Part shown: positions 10,844-20,703 of the stretch, in pieces | Numbering within the stretch: the stretch's first letter is position 1 | Layout of the letters: the number at the start of each line of letters is the position of its first letter | NCBI RefSeq assembly: GCF_030272615.1 | Contig: NC_081410.1 | Span: forward strand, 504,606,942-504,670,941 | Source: Cryptomeria japonica | Taxonomy: Eukaryota; Streptophyta; Pinopsida; Cupressales; Cupressaceae | DNA: 64,000 nt | Reading direction: 5' to 3' | Translations under genes and position numbers: made by a program | The notes under the pieces: generated by a model | The model's input: the letters and a program-made list of their open reading frames with translations, nothing else | What the model was told of the DNA's origin: nothing | The model's database searches: none

Positions 10844-13800
10844 TTCTTGATTCTCTTCCTCATTGGATTTCTCAAAATCTTCAAACTTAGAAAGGATGGA
10901 TTTCATCTCTGCTTCATTCGGCATTGAGGTAGAACTTGTGATCACTTGGACGCGGGAAATTGCATCTTGAATCTTTACCTATTTCTTTTTAACATCCTTC
11001 AGCATGGATGCAAGGACTTCAAAACTGACCTAGATCTCTAATAGCTTATCGAATGTATCAAGTGAGAAATCTTGTCCCATGCAGTGATCCATCAAGGAAA
11101 GGAATTCCTACGTGACAACTTTAGCAGTGAGGAGATTTTGATCACCATCATATAAATAACAAGGAAGATCACCAACTTTGGCAAAAATGAGATCAACCTC
11201 GTCATCACCTTCTTTCTTTTCCCAGTCCAGTTCTGCAATCATTAACTTTATTGTCTCTTGTGTATGAGATAATAAAGACAAGATCTAGATGTACTTCTCT
11301 CTTGTGGGAATTACCTTGTTTTCAACCAGGACATCTATCCTAAAGTCCTCCATTTTTCTCCACAAGGTAGTACTTTTCACAACTTCCTCAATTTCATGTG
11401 ATAAAGAGGTTTTGAGTCCTTGCATCTGACTCTGGATTACTTCATAGTCTAACAATAGTCCCATTGTTGAGCTCAAAAGATGAGAGGCTTCTGACCTTAG
11501 CCGTGAAATCCACTCATCCATCACTCAGCCTTTAGCTCCCACCTATTCAATCTTCTTGAGAGCTTCGGTATCTATTGAGGATCCTATGGGCTCAATCTCT
11601 TGAGAAGATTGTGTGACCTTTAGAAGAACGTTGGTCAGTTGTTCACACTTCTGCTTCAAGATATTTTTCTCATCTCTCTCTCCTGATCCAATCTTCTCAA
11701 CAAAGAATTAAAGGTTGTTTGAGAATCCAATTTCACACTCTCATGTGTTTCCACCCCAAGCTCTACGACCTGCATTGTATAATCTTCAGATCATATGTTG
11801 CCTTTGTCCTTGTGTGATGATGGCACCATAACTTCAGCATATTTTCTCTTGGAAGCCGAATCTACTACCACCCGAGATACCGTCTTTGGCTTTTTTGATC
11901 CCTTAGGCTTTGGAGGAACTAAAAGTTCAAATTCAAACTCATTCGGAGAGATCAACTATTTTTTTCCTCTTAGGGGCCACTACTTCCATCCAAGGGGGTA
12001 GTTCTGGATTGGCTGATGGAGTAGTAGCTCCTTTCTGATTTTGAGTTGAAGCTTTGGAAGCAAGTTGACTAGAGCTCGGAGCAGTTGTGAGTGTTATTGA
12101 TGGCGATGATATTGAAGTATCTAGTGGAACATTTGTTGCTACTACCTCTTCAGTTACAAATGGGAGAGTTGAGGGCACCGCGAATGTAACTTCAGCACTT
12201 ACCAATGGAGGAATTGTTGTGGTGGTGATGGTAGTGATGGGTAAGTCTACTGAAACCTGTTCTGCAAGTGCATCTTCCAAGGTTTCATTAAAATCCATCA
12301 TTGTGGATTCAAAATTAGATGAAGGGATATCACCTAAATTAGAGAAGTTGGCTATTGTGAAAAACTAACCAATGGTCTCCAATTGTGTCATGCCCATACT
12401 TAGATCTCCATCTTGAAAATCCTCATCCTCTTGGTCAAAGTCAGAGTCAATAGAGTGGACAATTACCTGTGAGGTAATCGGGGCATCAACTTCAGCTGGG
12501 TGTGATGTTTCTTCAGCCTGTACTTCCTCTTGTTGAGGAATTTCACTTCTTCAATTTCTTTGGCAGGTGGTTGTTCTGTCTCTTTAGTCACTGCTTCTTG
12601 TACCGCAGATGATGATTCACCCTTTTTGGACCATTTCACTATAAATTTAATCTTGGGCCCTTTCCCTTTTGATTGTATTACAGGAGTTGTGGATAGTTCT
12701 TGTGGGTCTGCCCTGATCTTCGTTCTTGTCTCAGTTGTAGCTGTCTTGCTGACTGGGCCATCACTATTATTATCATCTCCTGAGCTGGCAGGAAGTTGTT
12801 TCATTCTGAGCTTCTTTCTTACTAGCCATGCATTGGTGTTTGCTAGGATAGGAGTAATCCTCTGAGTAATTGATTTTCTCTCCTTCTTTGACCATTGTAT
12901 GGGAGGAAGCGGAGAGTCGGCAATTTTCTTCTCATAATAGACTGGGTCTACTATGTCATCTGTATCTTCCATGGTCATCGGGATCTTAGCTAAATCCAAG
13001 TTTTCAATTTTCTCCAAAGTAAGGTAGCTGAAATCCATCCTTCTTATATCCTCATCATTTTGGCAGTCTACCCAAACATCCTCCAACCTATAAACATGAG
13101 TATAAGTCCTTTTGAGTTTGTTCTTTATACCACAAAAGTCAAAATTGGTTCGGGCCTTGAATCTTCTCATGGTATTCCACTGCATTTCTTACTCCATATT
13201 TTTGGCCTTAGGATTGGTTAGCACTGAGTACCTGTCGATTGATTCTGGGAATTTCAGCCTAGTCTTATGTGCTTGTGATTTTTTCTCATGCAAACTAATC
13301 AATTTTCTGCACAACTCCATGAGGATAATTTTGTCTGAAGGGAACCTTGGAAGAATGAAGGGCTCACCTGAGAAACATCCAATCGAATTTAGGTGAATGT
13401 GGGAAACAGTAGAAATACAAACCCAAAATGAGATACCCTATTATAAGAAGCCTCTGATATCCTCTGCTTCTGCAGGGCCTTATCAAACATACATTTCCAT
13501 ATAGTGAAGAAGGCATCGTTAACCCTTTTTTAATGAGTACCTTGGTTCTTGATAGTAAGTTGATCATAGTACTCCCAAACGGGTACCAACCTCCTATCAC
13601 CCTTAGAAGATAAACCCAGATATTGCCTCATTGAAGCAGCCGCATAAACCAGGTATGAGGTCATGTAAAATTTTAGTGTTACTTTGACCTCCTTCAACTA
13701 AGCACAGAGGGCATCGCTGATCTGTTCGCCCCAATCAATTCTTTCTTCTCCTTTCCTGATTATTTTCATATAGTAGCACATCCAGTTCTGAAAGTAATGA

Positions 13801-14429
13801 GATTCTTTTAACCCCCTCACCCTTGATAACATGGTGACCATGTCATTGTACTCCTCATTGAAATCACACCTGTGAAATCCCTTAGGCCATCATGAGGTTA
13901 GGGAACTTCTTGCGGCAGAGAGGAAAACAGTATTGATTACCTTCTTGCATTTATCCTCGTTCTTCTTGTAATACTCTTGAGTAATATCAGCTACCTCTTC
14001 AACTTGGGAACCTTTGAAGACACTATTGAAGAATACACTGTCGAGGGTCATGATGACATTCTAATCTTCATCTTTGACCTATCTTGTATTTGGATCAAAG
14101 TGATCCGCTACTACAAGCACAAATTCTGGATCACGAGCTGCAACTGGAAAAGATGCATATTTGTGCAACTCGGAGTTGATTAGATTAGTTAGGTGAGCAG
14201 GAGCCTTCTTAACTCGATCAATAAATTCTTGCATATCTACATGCCCAATTTTAGTATCTCTGATATTCTTAATATTCGAGTCTACTAAACTCTTTGGGTA
14301 CAAATTCAAGTACTTGTCGTACTTGTACTTCATCTTTCTTGATGATGCTTTACTTGGAGAAGATTCCAATTGACCTGAGGAAGACTTGAGCTTGTTGTGA
14401 GGGAGATTTGACATTTGTGATGACTGCAT
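10841..14429 (-). pseudogene. extra ORF between integrase and 3' LTR (eORF), copy B, about 1,196 codons
   Basis: Function unknown. The start MQSSQMSNLPHNKLKSSSGQ at 14429 is shared with copy A. Parts in order: a basic Ser-rich N-terminus; a globular region (EFVLVVADHFDPNTR, then a Trp/Tyr-rich block best seen in copy A); a basic region at 13185-12463 (KGKGPKIKFIVKWSKKGESS); a Thr/Ser/Val/Pro-rich low-complexity region at 12301-11939; a conserved ELPPWMEVVAPKRKK at 12000-11960; then a helical, coiled-coil-like end from 11524 (SQMQGLKTSLSHEIEEVV) to EEENQE. Its TGA stop at 10843-10841 uses the first bases of the LTR. Frameshifts and stops, including a TAG near 10978 probably from CAG, break it. 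Sense eORFs at this position are known from Tat-lineage elements. I see no membrane segment or signal peptide that would make it envelope-like. Confidence 0.75.
10844..10862 (-). other. polypurine tract overlapping the eORF end
   Basis: GAGGAAGAGAATCAAGAA on the minus strand directly precedes the LTR TG and would prime plus-strand DNA synthesis. The same bases encode the last codons (EEENQE) of the eORF. Confidence 0.65.
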
Positions 14430-14534
14430 TCAACACTGATGATTAGCTATTCATTATTATTAAAATCATTTTTTCTCAAATGGATAGAAAAACGGGACTC
14501 AAAACAGGCTTGGGAGTAAAACTGCCAAAAACAG

Positions 14535-15622
14535 CAGGTCGGGGAAAAAAGTCCGACATGCTCTTTTGAAAACAAAAATTGCACATTGGTTTTTAAAGTC
14601 TGAAATGCAATTAAAATCACCTTAATCAGCACATCAGACATTAAAGTCCGATGTGCAAATCCGAGATGGGTCATCAATACATCGGACTTTAAAGTTTGAC
14701 GTGCCAATTGAGGGTAAATCAATAACACATCAGACTTTAAAGTCTGATGTGTAGGGGTGAAAAATTAAAACAAGCACATTGGACTTTAAAGTCCGATGTG
14801 CAACCTGGGAAAGATTAAAGGCACATCGGACTTTAAAGCCCAATGTGCAGACAAAGAAAAAAACAAACGATTGACATGTCGAGTTTTAAAACCCAACATG
14901 TCAACCAAACCTACTCCTCTCCACATATCGGATTTTAAAGTCTGATATGCGAAGGTTATGATCCTCCATATCGGACTTTAAAATCTGATGTGTGGAGATC
15001 CCTCCATCCAGCTGCACACCAGATTTTAAACTCTGGTATACGGCTGGAGAAGGATGACTTCAGAGGGCAATCAGGTTTTGAAGTTTGATTTTCCTCCGAA
15101 CAAGGGAGACAATCGGAGCTTAAAAACCCGATTGCCCTCTAAAACGCAGAACAAGAAGAAACCAAAAGGGAGGAAGAAAGCGAGGAAAACATAGAAAACT
15201 GAAAAGAAAAACAAGAGAATCCTAACTCTTCCGTCTACTACACTTGATCAAAAAATCTGATAGCAAAGATCCAAAACCAAGTTGGGGCGAGCGGCAACGA
15301 AGAAGGATGCGTGGAGGAGAAATAAAATACAAACAATAACGAAGAAAAGAAACCAAAAATAGCTAAATAAACCTTTGGATTAGCAATTAATGACAACTCG
15401 TAGTGCATGTCAGACTTTAAAGTCCGACATGCATTGTCCGGCAAAGTAGTCTGCAGGTTGGACTTTAAAGTGTGAACTGCAGGCAAAGACCACCTGCAGG
15501 TCGGACTTTAAAGTCCGAACTGCAGGCAAAGACCAAGCAAACGCACATCAAACTTTAAAGTCCGAAGTGCAGACAATAAATAAAAGACCCTACAGTTCAG
15601 AGTTTAAAGTCCGAACTGTAGG
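14535..15622. repeat. palindrome array, copy B (18 units)
   Basis: Palindrome centres lie near 14553, 14594, 14642, 14690, 14738, 14787, 14834, 14887, 14936, 14980, 15027, 15079 and 15121. After a 290-bp gap they resume at 15418, 15466, 15509, 15556 and 15605. Spacing is 42-53 bp, often exactly 48. The consensus core is GGACTTTAAAGTCC, with GGTTTTAAAACC as a variant. Outer arms change from unit to unit yet stay self-complementary: CACATC/GATGTG, ACATGTC/GACATGT, CATATC/GATATG, GGGCAATC/GATTGCCC, CTGCAGGTC/GAACTGCAG. The array lies between integrase and eORF. The gap 15125-15400 holds a purine-rich stretch and no gene. Confidence 0.95.
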
Positions 15623-15950
15623 TAAAACTGTGAACTTAGGAAAAAACAAAACAACACTAAAAAATGAAAAGGAGCTAAACGAACTAACCGACGAAATCGA
15701 TTAAGCTCTCTCAGAGACCGTAAGGTACGAAATAGACCAGTTCCGTAGGGTTGCCTCATGATTTTGGCCATGCTAAAATTGAGGACAACAACTGGCTCTG
15801 ACTAGGGAACAAGCTGTACCACTTGAATCTTGTAGAATCCAGAACTCCGAGTGCCTGTATACATTGGGCTATAGAGTCAGGCAACGGAAAGACTAAAAAG
15901 AAAAGACTATACATATTTTATAAAAAGTACAACTTCCTTTACATCACTCT
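15623..15950 (-). other. spacer between integrase stop and palindrome array
   Basis: No ORF. Bases 15640-15790 also occur in unit A (24500-24666), where the match ends at GAGGACAACA. Joining integrase directly to the array, this spacer is the evidence that both belong to one element. Confidence 0.6.
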
Positions 15951-17417
15951 CTATTGAGAAAAGAGCTTCAAATGTTCTCCACTATGGGGTAGCGAGAACG
16001 GGGTACCATCTGCATATGCAAGTAAATATCTATGCTCGCCACATACTTCATGAATAGTGAAGGGACCTCTCCATAAGGAGTCAAATTTTCCATGCAAACC
16101 TTTTGGTTCCTTTCTCTTGTCCCATAACAAGACTTGATAACCAACTAAGAACTCACGGGAAGTTGTTTTCTTATCAAACAATGTCTTCACTTGGCTTTGG
16201 TGTGCAGCAATCCTATCTACCACTTCAGCTCTTGTTTCTTCCAGCTGAGAAAGAAACATAATTCGCTTATCCAATGAATCTTGATATGTTTCATCTTCAA
16301 TGGCCTTGGCAAGCTTTAATGTTGGAAGTTCCATAGTGATTGGAATCTCAGCATTCAACCCATACAAAAGTTGAAAAGGTGACATACCAATTGCTCTTTT
16401 TGGAGTTATATGATCCACCCATAGCGCATCATAAAGAGCTTTATGCCAAGTCCATTGTTTCTCATGAACAAGCTTCCTCATAATAGTAACCAGATTCTTG
16501 TTGCTTGACTCGGCCTGACCATTTCCTTGTGGATAATAGTCAGATGAGTGTGAAAGAGTAATACCATGATCAAAGAAAAAGTCAATTATCTCATAAGATG
16601 AAAAACATGAAGCGTTATCAGCTACTATCTTACAAGGAACGCTAAACCTTGAGACGATGTTTTCCTTCAGAAATTGACAAACCACCGCAGAGGTAGATTG
16701 CTTAGTTGGGATTGCCTCCACCAACTTGGTGAAGTAATCTGTCACTATGAGGATATACATGTGACCTGCACTTGATGTTGGCTTGACAATTCCAATGAAG
16801 TCCAACCCCCACTATTGGAAAGGCTCTTCAATTATTACTAGCTTTAGAGGGAGCGCAACTAATTTAGGCTTACCAACAAATTGCTGACATTGCTCACACT
16901 TGTGAACCCAACTGTATGTATCTTTAAACAATGCTGGCCAATAATATCTAGCATGCAAGATTTTGTTTGCAGTAACAGGGGCAAAAAAATATCCTCCACA
17001 AGCAAGATCATGAAAATCTTGAAGTAATCTTACTTCTTGTTGTTTGTCCACGCAACACAAGAAATTACCGTCCAGACCCTTCTTGTACAAACCATTGTCC
17101 CATAGGACAAAATTCACTGCTTTAAGCTTTGAGGTTCGCCTTTCTTTCCTTGGCAAGTGTGCAGGACAATCTCCATATGTTAAGAGATATGCCAAGTCGG
17201 AATACCACTCATCAGTAGTGCTAACAAATAGAACATGAGGAAGATCTTGATTAATACCTTCATTTTCAAGAACCACTTCATCAATTGATCTTTTGTCAGT
17301 TATCAACTGACATAGACCTTTTCCATGAACCAACTCAGTGGGCTTAATTTCCATATCGTATTCTTGAATCTTGGAAACCCAGTTGCCCCTTTTAGTTCCA
17401 AACTCTTGTTGCATCAT
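15951..17417 (-). pseudogene. integrase (unit B)
   Basis: Would insert the DNA copy into the host genome. Two open frames (17417-16812 and 16805-15951) are separated by one stop. The first ends the RT-linked RNase H (WVSKIQEYDMEIKPTELVHG) and carries the zinc-binding HHCC region ending CEQCQQF. The second carries the catalytic core: first Asp in MDFIGIVKP, second in VADNASCFSS, Glu in GNGQAESSNK, so D,D-35-E is complete. The C-terminal part has the FLVGYQVLLWDKRKEPKGLH and WRGPFTIHEV motifs of Ty3/gypsy integrases. No chromodomain is seen. Stop at 15951-15953. Confidence 0.9.
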
Positions 17418-18567
17418 AATCGACTAAACAACAGCATCAGGAACAAGAGCAACGACATGCGAATTCAAAATATAAAACCTAAAATGTTTCACCGCGTTCA
17501 CCACGGAAAAATCATGCTTCTCCATTTGTGAGTATTTCAACTCGTGAGCCTTTAGCGGATAACTCATGAATGCAATAGGTGATTCCACACCTTCATTATT
17601 TCTCTACATTAGTATAGCCGAACAAGTATGATCTAATTCATAGCTATACATAATAAACTCTTTGGTATAATCTATGCATACTAAGATTGGAGCATTTTCC
17701 ATGTCTTCCTTGATCTGATGGAACACTTTCTTTCCTTCGGGAGTCCACTTGAAGAGAGAATTACCTTTCATCATATTAACTATATGACGAGTCTGTTCAG
17801 GAAAGTCTGGAATGAATCTTCGCACGAAATTTACTTTACCGAAGAAAGAATGAAAAGTAGTCTTACTTGTTGGCAAGGAAAGGTCACGAATAGCTTTAAC
17901 CCTTTCTGCATCAATTTTTATACCTTCTTTCGAAACAATATGCCCAAGCAATTTACCTTCAGTGACCCCAAAAATAGATTTCTTGGGATTGAGGGAAATT
18001 CCATGCTAACGACATTTCTCTAAGACTCGTTGCAGATGAGAAAAATGATCTTGACGTTCCTTAGAATAAACTGTCAAATTATCCAAATAGACCACAATGA
18101 ACTTACCAAGAAAACTTTGGAAGGCCAATTCCATTGCACGTTAGAAAGTTGCTCCCACATTTTATTAATCCAAAAGGGATCCTGAAAAATGCAAAGGTAC
18201 CCCAAGGTGTAGTAAATGCGGTCTTATGCTGATCTTGCTCCAGAACTTCTACCTGGTTATAACCCAAAAATTCATCCAACATGGACATCATCTATGCTCC
18301 AGTAACAGCTTGTAGGACATGATCCATGATAGGTAAAGGATAATTATCCTTCAAGGATGCCTGATTCAAGTTTTGGAAATCAACACATATCCGAATCTCA
18401 CCATTCTTCTTACGTACAAGTGCAATATTGGCTATCCAAGAAGAATGGTGAATGGGGAAGATTATCTTTGCTTTCAACATCTTTTGTACTTCAGCAAAGA
18501 TAGTATCAGAGATATTTGGGTTGTATTGCCTTTGCTTCTAACGGAAAGGCATAATACCTGGTTTTAA
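17418..18567 (-). pseudogene. reverse transcriptase and linked RNase H (unit B)
   Basis: RT motifs in order: KAKIIFPIHHSSWIANIALV, GEIRICVDFQNLNQASLKD, QHKTAFTTPWGTFAFFRIPF, then the active site at 18089-18078 and the thumb region from 17951 (MLGHIVSKEGIKIDAERVKA, FVRRFIPDFPEQ). The catalytic YxDD reads YLDN, so the second Asp is changed, by a G-to-A change on the coding strand. The following RNase H begins around CIDYTKEFIMYSYELDHTCS (17680-17610) and is interrupted by several stops. It is therefore inactive as it stands, though its family is clear. Confidence 0.85.
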
Positions 18568-19600
18568 TGGAATGTCATGGCAGAGCTCTTCGGGACGAAA
18601 AGACTTTAGATCTTCATAGGAGTATGCCAAGACGTCAACATACTCCTGCAATAATACAAAAAAATTGAGCCTTTCCCCTTGTGAACAACACTTTCCAAAG
18701 TTGATCATTTTTGGATTGTCTTCAAACCCAATGTTTACTTGTTCATATTCCATTAACCCTGCAGCTGATCTTTGTTGCTTTTTAACATAACGATCATGTT
18801 TGTCAAAAAGCTTTTCTAGCGAAACTAGACCCTTGGGGATCTTGTTTCCTTTTAATTGCAGAAATTTCTCTCCCATTTCTGCATCAATACTTTCAATTAT
18901 ATCCTTTGAATGGTAGTGACTACCTTCAAAGTACAGATCATCAAAATTGTCAGTGGTCTGCAAAAAAATTATTATATGATGATCATTATTAAAATCCTGC
19001 CAATGATCAGAGTTGTCAAGAACACTTGGCCGGAAAACTAACTCAACAACATAAGTTGATCCTAAAAAATCTTTGTGAGGAACCAAACAAGTTGCTAATA
19101 CTGCTAATGAGTCAAACCTGTCATTGAATTCACGGGAAACCATGGATATATCAAAAGCATCAAATGCCTCTATTAGATCCCATACAAGGTTGTGATAGTG
19201 CCGCATCCTTTCACTCCTTGTTTGATATATGTTCTTGACCTGACAGACTATTAACTCGGCATCTCCTTGAGCATGCAAGTTCTTGATTCCCTTCTTCTTA
19301 CCAACATTCATTCCTAGAAGGAGTGATTCGTACTCAGCAGTGTTATTTGTGTTATTGAACTACAATTTGAAGGAGAAAGGGAAAAGATTACCCTCTGGAG
19401 AAACCAAAACAATACCAGCTCCTGATTCGGTAGAAGAACAACTGCCATCAAATTCTAGCGTCCAAACATCATCTGGACTACCAATGCTGATAGTATCGAA
19501 ATCGATAATTTCTTATTGTGAAGTTGAAGATATTTTTGATTTCGTAACACTATTTTCACAACTACTTTCACAATAAACTGGAACATTATCGAGTGGAATG
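18568..19600 (-). pseudogene. RNase H domain between protease and RT (unit B)
   Basis: Well preserved archaeal-like RNase H reading: LEFDGSCSST (first Asp), NNTAEYESLLLGMNVGKKKG (Glu), NLHAQGDAELIVCQVKN (Asp), and REFNDRFDSLAV (last Asp). The open frame 19311-18538 then runs without a break through a linker (KGLVSLEKLFDKHDRYVKKQ) into the RT entry. A second RNase H follows RT at 17700-17350, so the order is protease - RNase H - RT - RNase H - integrase. One stop lies in the upstream part near 19360. Confidence 0.8.
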
Positions 19601-20330
19601 GCATCTTCACTCTTAGGAGTCACCTTTAAACCATCATTAGCATGCATGAAAAAATTACCCATACCTGATGATTCAAAAAGAATATGTGCCTACTGATCAT
19701 CAGACTTGACAACGGTATATTTTGATTCTTTTTCTAGAAGTAACCTTTGGACAACTCCTTTAACAGGAATACGAGCCTCGATCATATCCATATTTAACTC
19801 ACCCCCAACATCTCTACAGAAACTTATTCCCAACAATAGACCATAGGAGGCCGCCACATCGACTACCAGTACTGTCATCTTAATCTTATTTTATGGGAAT
19901 GAAGAAAAAGCAAATTGTGCATCTTTGATTTGACCTATTAAGGGGACTTGCTTGTTATCCATAGAGAAACACCTTCCAAATGTTTTGGTTAAATTCAAGC
20001 CAAGGGCATTGGCAACTTTTGACGGCATAACATTATCAGATGCCCCAGAATCAATTACATAGTTACTAAGCTTATAACCATTTATCAACAAAGAGATGTA
20101 AAATGGTTCTATTTTCTCTACCGGAGAAGGGGAAGTTACTAAGTTATTTTGAAGTTAGACTTAGGAAGATTACTAGGGGTAGTATCTTTTACTTTAACAA
20201 ACTTGACCAAACAGTTAAGTTGATATGGATTAGATCTCAAAAATTCAACTTCAGACATTTGTATTTTGGTTTTCTTAGCATGGTCTAAAATATCAAATGA
20301 CTGAAAGGAATTCATTATCAAAGATGGATT
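19601..20330 (-). pseudogene. aspartic protease (unit B)
   Basis: Homologous to 6532-7275. It keeps the active site NGYKLSNYVIDSGASDNVM (20091-20030), the FGRCFSMDNKQVPLIGQIKD block and YGLLLGISFCRDVGGELN. Stops at about 19890 and a frame change near 20150 break it. It is followed by the RNase H region and preceded by a gag remnant. Confidence 0.85.
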
Positions 20331-20612
20331 TGGATTCTCATTTTAAGAATTTAAAATATTTGGTACACTAGTCTTTGATGCATGTGTAGAAGAATTGATA
20401 GGTGCAGAAAAATTGACAGCAGTCGAAGAATCACTTACACTTTTATCCTTCGCGACGTCCATCATGATAGCATTGTCTTTTGCAGGATTTGGTATGGGAG
20501 CCCCACGCATTGCAATAGAAATTGGAAAATGTTGAGAGTCCTTGATTTGAATAGAATCATCACTTTTTGCAATAACAGGTGGCTGAGCTGCCTGTGCTTG
20601 CGAACAGGTGAA
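20331..20612 (-). pseudogene. gag C-terminal remnant (unit B)
   Basis: Matches the gag end of unit C (7318-7630), including the segment around the acronym-like run SDNSIQIKDSQ. At about 20612 the match stops and jumps to LTR sequence, so about 2.5 kb (capsid, leader, PBS and the 3' part of the LTR, equivalent to 7631-10150) is deleted here. Confidence 0.75.
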
Positions 20613-20703
20613 TACACTAAAGAAAAGAACTATTAATCTAACAAACTACACCAAGAGTTACTATTAAGCATCACAAAGTCTCCTTGAAGGTAACACTAAT
20701 TCA
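20613..20703 (-). mobile_element. 85-bp LTR remnant at unit A/B junction
   Basis: Matches 10151-10238 of the intact LTR (AAAGAAAAGAACTATTAATC onward). On both sides the sequence jumps: to gag equivalent 7630 on one side and to eORF equivalent 11727 on the other. It is a scar of the LTR that once joined units A and B. Confidence 0.8.

Noticed and set aside
10841-14429. eORF as a retroviral envelope gene
   Set aside because: Position fits, but there is no signal peptide, no transmembrane segment and no cysteine-rich ectodomain.
15238-15486. Minus-strand ORF with TLKSD repeats as a gene
   Set aside because: The repeated peptide follows from the palindromes, and the start and end fall in non-conserved spacer. 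Copies A and D do not keep the frame.
14535-15622. CRISPR-like array (short repeats, regular spacing)
   Set aside because: The repeat is a palindrome with changing arms and lies inside a plant retrotransposon. There are no cas genes and the spacers do not look acquired.
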